NCBI RefSeq assembly: GCF_019097595.1
Contig: NC_080718.1
Span: forward strand, 17,312,657 to 17,376,656
Source of the DNA: Hemibagrus wyckioides
Lineage: Eukaryota > Chordata > Actinopteri > Siluriformes > Bagridae
Direction of reading: 5' to 3'
DNA: 64,000 bases
Positions within the stretch are counted from its first letter, which is position 1; every line of letters starts with the position of its first letter. Below, piece after piece: positions 1 through 14,906 of the stretch. Made by a program: the position numbers and the translations under genes. Below the pieces are notes generated by a model. That model had not been told where the DNA came from and made no database searches. It saw nothing but the letters and a program-made list of their open reading frames with translations.

Positions 1-40
1 TAAAAGCGACAACAGCTCCTCAGATGACTTCTTCAGTCAC

Positions 41-3000
41 ATGGCCATTCCACATAATCAGGCCATAATGGTGCTTCGTCAGGAGGGCACGACTACAACT
101 ACGGTACCTCAAACATCTGCTTGTTCACTTTTTGTTGTCGTCAACCAGCTACATCCTGCTGGTGGGAGGCAGGACAAACAAACTCTGTTTGCTAGTAAGG
201 AAGCCAGCCCTTTGACCAAACCCACAATCGGTTCATGTGTAGCAAGTTTTAATAAAGTGTCATCAATGTCTTTGTCAGCCATGGCAGCTACTAACACCAG
301 TAACCAGCTATGTAACTTGCCAGCAGAGTCTACATGCAAAGGCATCACAGTCACTTTGGACAACAATAACATGTGGAATGAGTTTTTCAGATGTCAGACT
401 GAGATGATTCTAACCAAGCAGGGTCGTAGGATGTTCCCTTGTTGTCGTTTCCGTATCTCAGGATTGGAACCTTTCCAGAGGTATACTTTAGTAATGGATA
501 TGCAACCAGTGGATAATTACCGCTACAAATGGAGTGACAGACGATGGGAGACCAATGGGAAAGCTGACCCACATATTTTGAGCTCCTTTGTACATCCAGA
601 CTCGCCTGCTACTGGTTTAGACTGGATGCAAAATCCTGTTTCCTTTTACAAGCTAAAGCTTACCAATAACTCCTTGGACCGTGAAGGCCATATTATCATA
701 AACTCTATGCACCGCTACATTCCCCGACTTCACATTATTCCTGCGGATAAAGCTGTGGATGTCCTTCAGCTAGATGGGCCTGATGTTGTAACTTTTAGTT
801 TTTCACAGACCGAGTTCTTTGCTGTCACAGCGTACCAGAATTTGTCTATCACTCAGCTCAAAATCGATTACAACCCTTTTGCAAAAGGTTTTAGAGATGA
901 TGCTCACAACTCCCGATGTTGCAAGCCCAAGAGTTCTTCTTCCCCTGAAAAACTCGAGAGTGAAGTCAAATCCAGCAAAGAGCCTTCAGCCTTGAATAAT
1001 CTCAAGTCTTTGTTTGCAAAGATGAATGCTTCTGAAAAAGTCACTACTATTGGGGACCTTAAAACTGTTAATTGTGATGGTCCCAGGAGAGTTGAGCCTG
1101 AGTGTTCTGGGTAAGTCTTTTACTCTTCTTCAGGTTTAAACCTTGTATTATTTGTGTGTTTTTTATAATGTTATAGAGCTGATTTTCTTGAAATACTTTC
1201 TTGAAGAACATTATTCAGTGTAAAACCTTGTGTTTTCTGCTGAATAACTATTTACATCATTATTGTTCATAAATTGTTATTGTTGATGAATTGCACAAAG
1301 GTCATTAACAGTAAAAACTCGAAATATTATATTTGTAAAAAATATGTTATTGAACTTCAGTATTGTCCTGCATAAAGAAGTACTTTAAAATTTTAATTAA
1401 GGTACTGGCCATTTTCCTCTTATTGTTGTTTGCAATACAGTAGGTTATTATTGACCATTTAACTGAAAACAAAAAGGTTGTCTTTATTTGTGGAAATATG
1501 CCTTATTTATGCCTGAAGACGTGCTGAAATTTAAGGTGCGTCCCATATTGCATACTTATGCACTATTCTGCAGCTTTGCGTAGCATAAATGAGTAGTGTG
1601 CTCATGCATAAAATTCCAACAAGAAAAAGTCTACTTCAGTTGCCCAGATGATGCACTTATTCAAGTGGGGAAAAAAGTTGTGAAATGTAGGATGCTTCAT
1701 GCACTCAACAGTCACAGCTTTGCTTACATAGAGGAAGAGGCTACTTAGGTGGTCATGCTGGATGAGAAAACATTTTAAGATGGCAGACGACACTCCAGTG
1801 GACAAGGTGTCTTACAGATGTCTTTTAAATGCATTGTGTGACACTATTTTGCACATGTAAAATAAAAAAAATTGACTTTATTCCGCTATAGCAATTTGCC
1901 ATTTACTTCAGATAGCAAAAATACTTCTGTGTTGTTTTTGAGGAGATACTACCCTTCTAACACTAAACACTCAAGTACAATGTGCATAGTCTGTTATTTG
2001 AGACACACCTTTAGATAAACATTAATTATATTAATACACAAAATAAAATTGACCTGTTTCCTAAAAGTACCATTAGTGAATTTGTCACACTGGATTTTGG
2101 TGTCTGCCAAATGCTTTAAATGTAAACGTATGCTAAATAACTTATTTTACTTCCAAATACAATTTGGAATGCTAATAAGGAACACAGCACTACTGTTGCA
2201 TAATACTTTGATTAGGATTACTTTCCATTTTGGAGTAGTTCAACTAAACTGTTTGTAGACTGCAAACATCTCCGAGATCCTGCTGGTGGGATTACTCTCA
2301 TTGGGGAATCTTACCAAGCATGAACGTGTTATAGGATTAGATATGTTGCTGCTTTAAAACAAGAAAAAAAAAAGCTAGCTAGAGATGTGTATAAATATAT
2401 ATTATGATTATTTGGTCTATATTTTGCAAAATATAAGAACGTTCTCTCTCTGATTTCAGCAGCAGTATGAAGCGTCCATGGCCAGGGGGGCTGTCTGATC
2501 TAATTAAAGGTGCTCATGTTAAGGTAAAAAGAATATCCCTTGAGAAAATCCATAACGGCAGTAGCCAGCAAATGAATGCTGATAGTCTGGCTTCAAAAGA
2601 GAACAATATGGATATTGCATCTGAGTCTGAGGACTGTACATCGGACAACATTTCAATCCTTGATGTTACCAAGGAAGTGAAGGAAACGGTATCATTTTCA
2701 AAAACTATAGACTCGCCCACTTTAAAAAATACATCTGAGTCACTTTCTGCAACTAATATACAGTGCATGCTGAAAAAAACTACTTCAAACACACCCTTAA
2801 ATGAAAAGGTGGCCGCAGTATTGAGCGAAACGGCAGCAGTGACTGATGAAACGTTGAGCAGTGAGACAGCTGCACAGAGTGACGGAGTCAAACCTCTTGA
2901 CGGCGGAGGAGAAGTGAAGAAGAAGCGGGCTGAGCCTGTTCCACTACCGCTTCTCGCTCTATTTCTACAGCAATTGAAGTCAAAAACAAGACGCACCAGA

Positions 3001-6000
3001 CCAAAGCCAAAATCTGAAGCTTGTAGCTTGCCAATACAGTCTGACGAATCCTGTGATGATATTTCAGTTTCTGAAAAAGAATCATCCTCCACAGCATCCT
3101 TTACTCTACCACCTAACACCCAGGTAAATGTACAGCCAGCAGCTTCCCCAACATCTCAAACCATCACATCATCCAGTTTAACAGGTACTGTAGCAAACAC
3201 TGAACATAAAACTGTCTTAACACCGGATTCTGCCATTGATGCTGCTACTGCCTTGACAGCCGGTGTTGTCTGTGATACACTGGAACTGCCCACATCTGAG
3301 AAAGTATCTGCTGCTACCTCTGCATTTGCACATGAAGTTAAACCCAACACTAGTCTTGCAGACACCAGACTTGACACTAAAATTGTCTCCAGTATCTTAG
3401 ATGACATTTCCTCTGATTGTGATCCTAAAGCTTTTCCCTCTACAACTCCCAGTAATGAATTTGTGCAAAGTGCTGCCACTACTGACACATCCACCACAGA
3501 CCCTGCTCATAAATCCTGTACGGTCCCAAGTCCTGAACCTGTACCAGAGACCGCTTCACAGTCCCCTGCTCCAGGGGTTAAAACCCCGTCCTCACCATTT
3601 TGTGCACCATCCTCTCCATACATGTCCGCTCCTTCCTCTCCTGACCCGTTTCCACCGAGCATGTTCTCTGATAGACCCATACCTCCTAGAAAGACACTAG
3701 ACCCATTTCCACCTTGCTTATCAATTGATAGACCACGACCATTGCTAGAGATAGCTGAGCCAGTATCACAGAGATTTTTCACATCACTTGGAGACCCAGG
3801 TCCAACTGTATGCGATGTTAGAAATGAGGTGAACTGTCCTGTAATTTCCCATGACCCTGATATTCCAAAGGAAGTAAAACAGCCCCCGAAGACCAGTAAA
3901 GGCACAAAATCCAAGGTGAAACAAAAGAAAGGTTGGAAGTCAAAGCTGAGTGAAGATACAGAGGTGATGGAAGGCCCCATTCCTGTCCCAATGCAGCCCA
4001 ATCTTGAAGAAGTGGAGGGTCAATTGTTTGTTTCCTTCATGTCAAAGGTAACTCAAAGCATTCTGTGTGTGCTTAAATTATTTTGTAATTTATTTGCTTT
4101 TCTTTTGTAATTCTATTATGAAATTTGTAATGTTCTGAACAAGGTAAAAAAAAAAATTATCTGAAAAATATTAGCACATTCCTATGGCCTCAATGCCCCT
4201 TTTTTATGAAATTCTGTCTGCAAACAGAAAGCACTTGAAATTCATCTTGGCGATGAAGCTAAAGAAGAAGTTTTACAAAAAACAACACAAAATATAGACG
4301 GTAAGAATAAAAAATAAAGTACATTACTGTATAAGATCTCACACTCATAATTTGTCCTTGATGTATTACGTTTTTAATACTTTCTCACAGGTGAAGTCCA
4401 TGATGAAAAGGAAAGAATTGACGCTCTTGAAAAGGTCCTTCTGCGTGATTTAAAAAACATGAAATACAGACAGGTCATTCACCCAGTTCTCCAAGCAGGT
4501 ACAGTATATGTCCAACTTGCTTAGGAGCAAAATAACTATTTGTACCGTACTTTACAACTTAAAAAAACATTTGTCAGAGTGGGTTAAAGGGTTCTGCCAT
4601 CAGTCTCTGGAGCTGTGTATCATGTTTCATTGTCCAGACAGACGTGTGCAGGTTTGATTTGTGCTTGGAGAATATCACAGAATGTGGTGCAGAAAAGTCA
4701 ATCTAATATTGGTCACAAGTCTTTACATAATACAGATTTGCAGGTTAGAGTTCACCAAACTTTGGAACACGGTGAAATGCGACCTTGCTTTTCTGCTCTG
4801 TAGCATTTCACGTGCGTGATTGTGCCTCTACAGTGAATGTATAGCCTGAAGTGGGAGTATAAGCCATGATTTGGCCAGTACAAATATGTAAACGCACATA
4901 ATAATCATAAGTATTTAGTATGAATGTGTTACAAGCTAAGATGCTTAAGGTTTGATTTAGTTTATCTAATCAAAAGAAGCATCTAAAGAGAACGTTTTAT
5001 CTTACAGTTGGTCTAAAGCTGAACCTTTTGGACGTTACACTGTCTATTGATCTACAGTATCTGGGAGTATGCTTACCTATTCCTCCACCTGTACTGTCAC
5101 CTGAGGGAACCTTAGACACTTGCTCATCACAGGGTGAGTGAAATAAAAAGCAAACTGATTGATTTTCTACAGTTCTACAGTTGTGCTTAGTCATTATTTT
5201 TCTTCCCAGTTCACTTCGTTTCTAGAACAGGGAAAACAACAGACATCACTAAAATCAAAGGTTGGAGAGAGAAGTTTTCCACAAGTTCTTCATCTGTTTC
5301 TGGAGGTACATCACCATACTGTGTTGCGATTAAATTAATTTGCTGCCCTTGTAAGTCGTGTAGGTTTCTCGGGTGAAAGTAATCCAATAGTGTTATGTTT
5401 TGTTTAGTCACCACATCCTTGGATACAGGACAAAAGAACCTCTCAGCTTTCTGTAGCGACATGCTTGATGAGTACCTGGAAAGTGAAGGCAAGCTTATTG
5501 ATGAGCGAGCTGCCAGTTTCTCACAGGCTGTTGTCACTCCTGTGGCCTACCAGCTACCCACCAAGAGCACAAGCTATGTTCTTACACTCGACAGCGTCTT
5601 AAAAAAGCAGGCACCTTCATTACCATCCACTCTCTCCAAGCCTTCAGCAAAATCCAGAAAAACTGCACTGCGCTCAAAGAGCAAGGAAGCTGTGTCTGGG
5701 GTGAAAACGAAGAAATCCGTCAAAAAAAGAGAGAACCCAGTTCCCAGCACAGGCAAGGAACCAGAGGGAAGCTCTTCAAAGAAATCCACAAAGTCTAATA
5801 CACCAAAATCAGTATCTAGTGTGCTGTCCACTGACCCTGGCTTGTCCCAAAGTAAAAAATCCCCCAAAATGAACAGGAAGGGATCCAAGACTTCACAACA
5901 TTCTTTACACACAGCTGAAAAATCGGTTAAGGATGGTGCATCAGTGGCTCCTGCAGGACAGAGTGGTTCTAGTACCCCTGGTTCAAATCTACCCATGGGG

Positions 6001-9000
6001 CACAGTTCTGGCTTACCCAAAACCCTAGTTAAACTAAGGGATGTGGAGGATGGTGCAGTCTGGGAGGGAAAAAGTCGTACGTATATCACCATGGAACGAG
6101 CAGCTATTGCTTTATCCTGTCTTGTCACAGCAGAGGTACGTGTTAAGCTAACAATGGTGATGTCATTGTTAATAATAAAAAATGTGATTATCCTGACTAA
6201 CCCTTTGTCTAACCCCCTCACTATGTCTTTTTTTTTTGTTCTTCTGGATTCAGGGTACGATAGGAGGAAGTCCTTCTACTGTCATAAAACGACGTGCACC
6301 ACCTTGCCTCAATGACTTTTGCCGGTTAGGGTGTATGTGCGCTAGTCTCATTCAGGAGAGGCGCCAGAATCATTGTGGCAAACCTCAGTGTATGCTGGGT
6401 TGTGACTGCCTTCGACGCAAAGTAGTGCTTTTGAAAAACGAGGACACAAACGAGGAGTCTGCCCCTGTAAATGATGAAGAAGAAGATGTGTCCAAAGTGA
6501 AAAAGAAGAAAAGACGTATTTCTTACAGTGAGTATGCTTTCATCAGGCTGGAGGTGAGTGAAAATGAATTATTTGCAAATCCTAATTTTTGCTGTGTTCT
6601 TGTTCTTTTAGTTCTTTCAGGACCTGAAGCAGCACCGGAGCCAGTTCTTCATGTAAAAACATTATGGGTTAAGCAAAATGATGCCGATTCAGAGCCACTT
6701 TATATTCCTGATCCTGCCAGGCCTCTTCACCCTCCACCAGTATCACTAGATCTCCAAAAAGACTTGGAGAACTTTCTACATCCTTCACCTAAAAGAGGAG
6801 CTGTGAGAGCTGTGAGCATTTTAAATCTGTTTAACTGATTTGTGTTGGTATCACTCCATATTGAAACTGCTTGGCAAAATTGACTGACGGCACAATTAAA
6901 GAGGCATACAGATGTAAAAAGTTATGTGGTGGTTGTAACTGGATTTGTGTGATTTGTTATTATAATAAAATCTTTTTGGATTTTGGAGCAAAATGAATTA
7001 AAATGGTTTGAAAACCTCGTAAATGATTCATTATGAAATAATGCTTAGTAGTACTAAATGCTTGATATAAATATTTAAAAGCATATTTAGAAAATATTTA
7101 GGGGATAATATCGCAGTGACATTGAAGTTTCTGCAGTTTTACAGGTTGTGTATAATGTACTGTGCTTATTTAGATTTTATTTTGGTGATCCAAGTATGTG
7201 ATATGAAGCACTCCTCTTTATAATCTATTGTGTTAAGGTTGATGGGGAAAGTTTGAGCAGGGTCAAAAATCAGGAAAGTCTGGATTGTGCTCGTGTGAGG
7301 CCATTCTGTGGGAGAAAACTGTCTCCTTGTGGACAAAGACGAATGAGGGTGAGACCTTGAATGCAGTAGGGAAGTACTACTCAGAATTCTTAATCATGGA
7401 TTGGACCTGATTAGATGTTCTCTGTTTGCAGGAAGTTCATCCAGATCTTAGTTCGCAGGACTTACTGCAAGGTTGATGTACAAGCTAACAATTCTAACAT
7501 TTGTGTTGTGTGTGTTAATAAAATCCATTTCTAAAGCATTTTCTTGACGTTCCTTTTACAGAGATCGAGGAAGGGGAACTTCGGCCACCTACTCAGTCTG
7601 GTCCTACCAAACGGCTGGAAATTGTGTCAAAGTGCAAGTGGGCAACAGAAGGCAGCAGGTACGTTGTCTTGCGGACAGTGTGTGAGCGCATGGCACAGGA
7701 CAATCTGAAGGACCCTTTCTGGGTCGGCAAGTACCAAATCCAGCCCACATCCAAGACTAAAATGGAGACAGATGAAGGATCCATCATTACATATAAAGTG
7801 GTCATCTCTCAGCCACACCTAGAGGAAAGTGAAGAGAAGAAGAAGGAGGACAGAATAAAGCAGTTGGAAGCTCAGTTGATTGAGACCATAGGAAAAAGTG
7901 AGGTCAAGGGCCTCCCTCTTCTTTCTCAGGTCACACCTGCAGGTTTGCTAAAGGCTGAGAAAAAACCTTCTGGTGCTCTGGGGCAGATAATGGTAAGCAT
8001 GCTTTATACTTTACCAGCGCTTTCACATATGCAGCATTTAGTACTTTTAAATCAGACCATTTACTTTCTTCTTGTGGATTGTTTCGGGAAGTGAAAACAC
8101 AGAATTATCCAAAGCATTCTTTGTGCTTAAGTACAGAGTAGAAGTGCAGCAGAAATTATGTCCGGGATATGATGGTCAAAATGCTATGAGCAAGTTGCTT
8201 ACAGCAGGATTAAAGATTTATTTAGCATAACAGCTGTGTTCTCTGTGCTCTGTTGTTTTCTTTAACTTACCATGGAGCTTGCCAAAGGGTTGTCTAAATT
8301 TTTGTGACTTTATTTTAGAACATGAGATGAAAGTTTTAAGATTTTTCTTTGAGAAATAGGTTTTCGGTTGTGAAGTCAAATGCAGAGAAATCAAACAATT
8401 TCACAGATTTGACAAAAGGATTAATAGATGTGAACAGACGTATCTTATAACATGACTTTCTATCTCATAATGCCACTGTATATGATTTATTAATACAGCA
8501 GCAGTCTGGTAAAGCCTAGCTTAATTTGTTCTGTTCTGTCATGATCTTTCTGTATAGGTCAATGGAAAGCTATATCCACAAGCCAAACTAGAACTGGGCC
8601 AGATGGGGGCTTTGCATCCTGCCAACAGACTGGCTGCTTACATCACTGGAAGAGTATGTGTAGCTAACAAACATGACGTTACATCTGGTACCACAGGTGC
8701 CAAGACATCGCATACAGCTCCTACCACCCCAACTAGTGTAGCCATGACAGCAGTTACCAACACACTTTCTTCAGCTGTCACAGTGGCTAAGCCTACAGGT
8801 AGGTCACGACTGTTTAAACTTAGGAGTTTACAGATTTTCTTTTGTTAGTCAATTTGCATTTGTATCACTGATATTATACAGTGGAACCTCGGCATATGAA
8901 TTTAATTCTTTCTGGAGGCCTTAAGGTGAAGATTTGTATTGCAAAATGAATTTTCCCATAAGAAGTATTGTAATCCGTTCCAGCCACCCACAAATATTAC

Positions 9001-12000
9001 CAATACGAAGCGTATGTAAGCTGTATGGCTGCTTATGAAGAACTGACCCAAGCCAAGCCAGTCCATTTCAAGGGTCCTCACAGGAAGTCATGCCACCAAC
9101 CTTGGGCTAAAAATAGAACAGACCACCCATGCCATCAATCTGTCAACAAAAAAAAAGTCACGAAAAATCACGTAGCTTTTGAACGCATGCCGAAGGCAAC
9201 GTTGGTATTGTGGGTTTACTCTTTCGAAACATCTTTCGCTGACTGAAAAAAAGGTCTTAAAATTCATAAACTCCACTGAGGCAAACAAGTTTTAAACGGC
9301 TCCCGGATGTACCCGCAACTTAGCCAGCGTTTGTTTCGGTTCGTTCGTATGCCAATATAAATTTCTTGCAAAATTTCAGTTCTTAAGGCTAAATTGGTAA
9401 GGGAGGGCATTCATATGCAGAGGTTCCACTGTACTTAAATTGCACCATAGTAAATCTGGCTAGAATAGTTAAAATGATAACGTTATCTATTATTTTTTTT
9501 CTTGGTTGGCACAAACCGAATTATAGAATTTGTTTTTTTTTTTCCTGGAATCTAAGGATAGCCAGTTCTACAATTGGACAATAACACATAAGAGTACATG
9601 CAATATTCATAAAAATTCTAAAATTACCTGAGAGTTATAGGGCAAATCGCATTAATCCAAGCTTGTATATTTCTCTTTCAACAGTGGCTAAGCAACCTAT
9701 GGGAACAGAGGTTGTCCAGGTTGAGCTCAGCTGTATAAATTCCCAACAGCAAAAACCAGCCAGTACTGATACTTTACCAACGCAGGGCACAGTTAAAAAT
9801 CTCATCATTTCTTCTTCCTCTATGTTGACTGGAACCTCTGGGATTTCAGTGTCACGTAACATGCCTCCAAAGGCAAACATACCTTCACATGCATCTCCTG
9901 CATCTGGCACCAGAGGTACTTCTAACTGTTTAATATTGCACCACTATTTTAGACACTTAGCCTATGTTTGTGCTACTAATTTTCAACTACTAATAAATTA
10001 GAACTTATGTATTACATTAGAAACATGAATTCACTGCCTTCTTTTTGATTAGATGGCTCCATACATGTGGTTAGAGCAGTATCTGGATCTGGATCAGCTG
10101 CAGCAGAGAAGACTTATGTGTTCAGTACTACTGGATCAAATGTTGCGCTCTCCGGTAGTGCAGTCAGGTTGATGCAGCCTGTAACTTCTACTCGTCCAGT
10201 TGTTCCAGGACAAAAGATGGTGATATTAAAGTCAGCTAATTCTGCTGGTCGAGTAATCCATCTTGTGCCTCTTGGTCAGTTCAGGGCCATAAATCCAAAC
10301 CTCCGCCTACGTCCTCAGCAATGTGAGTGTGCATGATATTTTTGTCTGTTTAATATAAACATCCTGAAGCTTTAATTTTGACCCATTTTGTTTAATTTTG
10401 TCCTATTGGGACTGTTATCAAAATTGTGCTGGTTTACAAAAATAGATTGAATCTGTCTATAAGACAAATTCTCATTGTTTATGATCAGCTGATTTTAGTT
10501 TTGCTTTTTATTTTGCAGCCTCTCTTATCCGTTTTCCAACTCCCAAACCAGTCCCTCTGACTAAGCCTCAGACTTCTACAACTGTCACTTCATCCACAGC
10601 TCCTTCTTTTGCTACGCAATATCAGAATACGGCCCCAGTATACAGTACTATAGACACTGTCAGGACAAGCAGCACTTCCACGATTGATACAAAACCAGTT
10701 AACACTCTCTGTGGTTCAAAGACCTTACTGGTTTGTAACAAATCTAATACGGTAAAAATTATACCAATATGTCTTAAGGATAAGTCCTCAGGCACTTTAA
10801 GAGTTATGCCTCAGAAAGTTTCTGAAGATCTCATCTCATCTTCATCAAGAATCTCATCTTCAGCATCATCAGCTCAAAGCTCTTTAGAGGGTCACCCTAC
10901 AAATCAAGTCTTACAGCTCTCTTCTCAAAGCTGCTTAATCTCTAACAACCAGGCTCTTCAAAAATTAGACAACCCTCTCGACCCCAGCTCTACACCAGCC
11001 AAGGAATCTTCTGAAGACGACTCGCAGTACTCCATAATGTCACATGAAAATGTGATTTTTACAGACCACTCTTATACCTTCGAAATGAAGAAGATCACAC
11101 CATCTGAAAAGCATATTGATGTGTCTAAAGATAGCTCTGATCCTGCAAACAACTCTGAGTATCACATGCTCCTCAAGGATGTGCTGGACTTGGGCTTTGA
11201 ACAAGCTGAGGGTTGTGGTACCAGCGGTGCTGTCCTTGGCAATGAGAGTGGTGAAGAATCTAAGGCAGGATCACATCTGGTAAAAGAGGAGATGGATTCC
11301 GACTACACAGAACTAACTGAAGATTCAGATATGTATAATGACACTGACTCCAGCCAGTTCAGTGACAAGGAGGATCTATTTGCAGACACTGTAAGCGATT
11401 TAAGCTGCTAATACCAATAATACTTGCTTTCATTGTGATTCAAAGTGAATCAAGTCCTAGATCACATTTTTCTCTTCTTTTTTTCAGGGTTTTGATCGAA
11501 AAGAAAAGAATAAGGAGAAGCAAAATGCAGAGGTTAAAGATTTGACTGAGAAGGAGGATGATGAGCTGGTTGATATTGAAACTTTTGAGGAGGGAGTTGA
11601 GAAAATCTGTCCTCAGACGCAGCATGACAGGTGAGACTAAAAGCTGATGGCATGTCCCTGAATAATAGTAATAATAATATAAATTCTGCCTGGCTGTAGA
11701 GAATGAAAAATGAAATTCTTGGCAGCTGTTTGTGATTGTGCCAACGACTGAGGCTTTAATTTCCCTGAATGTAAAAGAATGGACCTTGAATGTGCAATAT
11801 TGAGAATGCATACAATTCAGCAGTTGTAACTTGGGACTTTGTGACAAAACAGTTCTTTTCTTTGTCTTAATTTTAACAGCTTTCAAAATCAGTCATCAGA
11901 CGAGGAGAATGAAAATGAAAATTTGGTACGTGTTTTACTGTGTATATATATATATTGATCAATAGATATAGTGTTTTTTGCTTCCTATATTTTGTGTGGT

Positions 12001-14874
12001 GAAGTCAGATTTTAGATATTTAATTCTACCACCTTCTCTGCATGATGCATGCATTGCACGAGTTTTTAATGTGGCTTTAAAATGTACATATTTTAAATGA
12101 TTTTAATATTAAATAATACCCCCTTCTTTTGTAGATTAAAGTTAGGAAGAGGAAGGACGAGAAGAAGAGACGCATTACTCTAAGGAATTGTTTTAACAAT
12201 CTGCAGCAGACTCTCAATATTGAAGATCCTAAAGTTGCCAAAATAGTTTTACTCTCAGAGGTGTTTTGGACATAAACAAGGCTTCAGTGGTTTTACCGTG
12301 TTTCACTTCTTTAAAGTGTTCCATCGTTCAACATTCTGCTTACGATTATTCTAATAATATAATTCTTCTAAATCTCATTTTTATCATCAGGCCCTAGAAG
12401 AAATTCACTCTCTTACTAAACAAAGAGACCGCCTGGTGAAAATGTTGGACAAGCTGAGAACAAAGAGAGCTTTCTACATTGACATGACTTCCGATTTATC
12501 TGGTACTACAGGGTTCCATGTCATATTCGCATTTTCCCTCCACATTGTAGAGTTCAGTTTTGGTCTGTGTATTGAACTGCTGAAGCATTTTAAGTGTTGC
12601 AGGAAGCTTGAAAATATTTTATAGAGCCCTTCATGAACATAAACAAAATTATATATGTATATATAATGAAATCACATTTCATAATTATATTTTGGGGAAA
12701 TGAATTATATACCGTTTTGTAATTTTACAAAAAGTTAATTATTATTTAGTTCATTAAAGTACAAAACTTTTTATTGGTACAAAAATTTTACAATTAATAT
12801 TTCCATGCAGGGTTAAAATACAGAAACTGAGATGGTTGTTGACCAACACTAGTTTTGTGTTTCTTTTAACTATTTATGTGTAGATTTAGTCTAAACCTCC
12901 TGACAGAGCCACCCAGGTATTAAGCTGAGATATCTTATTACTGAGCAAAACAGTTTGGTTGCATTTACTTTAAGAAATTAGGGGCATAGGGACGTCATAT
13001 TTTGGGCTTATCCGTTTTTGAGACTACGGCACTTCAGTAAAACGTTATAAACAAACAGACAATAGTCTCTTACTGTTAGAATCCACAATAACGATTATTT
13101 GGATTTTCCATCAATATACAGTAAATCCTGGCTTTGTACATGGCCATCTGGAATTATTAGCACCCATCATAAAAAGTGAACAAAAATTATTAGTTTTGAT
13201 AGAATGTTATTTTATTTAGAGAACCTGACTTCTTTTTTTAAAACAGACTTGTAAAGATTAAAATTAGCCTTCTGTAGGAAGGAGTAAAATGACCTCTAGA
13301 CATGTTTAGACAGACCCAAAAAACCCATTTAAACCTCATGTCCATATATATCCACAAATTGAGTTGTAGCATTATTTCATATTTTGTCCCTTTGTACATC
13401 ATTGTATACTTTAATGCTAATATAGGTGGTTCAAATTGCCTGTTAAATAATTTGTATTTTTCTTTTCTTAGGAAAAAACAAATCATCCATTTCTCAGAAG
13501 TTGGATGAAATCATTGCTAAGCAGAAATCTCTAGAGAGCAAAGACAAAACAAGCAGTACCAGTCTTAACCTTAAAAAAAGAGTTCCCGTACACTCGCAGA
13601 GGACCGTCAGAACAAAACAGAAAAAAATGGGTACCAGTGACAAAGCTGAACACCTTAGCAATAGCAAACAGAAACTGCTGGGATCTCAGGACCGAAGAAC
13701 AGAAAATGTCAGCACTAATCAGAAACTGACTGCAGCCAAACCACCTATCTCTCACCCCACACCACAACTAAAAAACTGTCCTTCACCTGTTCCAGAACCT
13801 CGTGAAAAAACAAGGCCCAACATCCTGTTGCGCAGCAAGCCTCAAAGCCTGGCTAAAGATCAAGGTTAGTACAATTAGGAGTATTCGCTCAGCATCAAAC
13901 TTTATCAAGTCTTTACAGGTTTGTTCAGGATTTTCTTAGATTGAGACACTTGTTATTATTCATATTATGCCTCAAAATACAACTGCTAAAATGACATCTA
14001 TCTTACAATAAGTGAAAGTGATTGTATGCGCATATGTGCAAGCCACATTCACATCATACGGAAAAGCTCATAAGAGGACTGTTCTTACCAGTGTTGGCAT
14101 GTGGGGGCATCATCCAGTACACTAATTCCAGGAAGCTCAGGTTAACATCTACCGTTCCAATGTGATGTGAATGATGCCTCAATAATAAAAGCTAGCTAGA
14201 TTGTTTTTCACATTTTATTTCTTCTGTGGCTTTTCCAGTGCTTGTTCATCAAGTGATTCCTGTGATGGAAACAGTAGTGCCATGCAATCAGATCATTACT
14301 ATAAATAACCCTCTAGAGCCCACTGAGATCACAACCACACCAGGTGAGCCTTTAAACATGCTCCTACGTAACCTTCTATATTCATATGTAAATGTTTTGT
14401 TTTGTACATTAATAAAATTGTTTTTCTTTTATTTTCCTGAAACCAAAAGGTGTTGCAGCTGTGTCCATATCTATTCCTACCATCTCCCATCCACTTTGTG
14501 TAGAGAACCAACTTCCCATGTTGCAGCCACAAGTCCTTAAACTGACCAGCAGCCCTGTTAGCACACCAGGTAGCTTCATACTTGAGCTTAAGTAACTGTT
14601 TAGAACTTGATCACATGAAAACTGGAAATATTGTGTGTAAGTACAGTGGTACCTCGGTGTTCGACCTTAATTCGTTCCAAAAGTCTGGTCGAATACCGAT
14701 TTGGTCGAAACCCGAATTATTTTTCTCCATAGGAAGTAATGTAAAACGAATTAATCTATTTCAACTCAGTGGTTGATCTCACAACTTTCCTTTCAGCAAC
14801 ACTGATGCCTGATTTACCCTTTTTCGGAGACATGGCTACTGAAATTATACCACAAAAGATCGTGGGGTTATTGT

Positions 14875-14906
<32 letters not shown>

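Noticed and set aside
2514..3119. 201-codon minus-strand ORF opposite mga exon 2
   Set aside because: It is a shadow of the long low-complexity mga exon. It has no domain, and the sense strand is clearly the real coding strand.
5574..6221. 215-codon minus-strand ORF opposite mga exon 7
   Set aside because: Antisense to a conserved exon, with no recognisable product.
6528..6838. ORF continuing past mga exon 8 to a stop at 6838
   Set aside because: Homology resumes only from 6621 and a good donor and acceptor exist, so it is modelled as an intron; retention is noted as a finding.
8780..9700. Duplicated exon edge (CAGTGGCTAAGC at the end of mga exon 13 and the start of exon 14)
   Set aside because: The match is only about 12 bases. 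It may be chance or a trace of a small duplication, and the exons otherwise differ.
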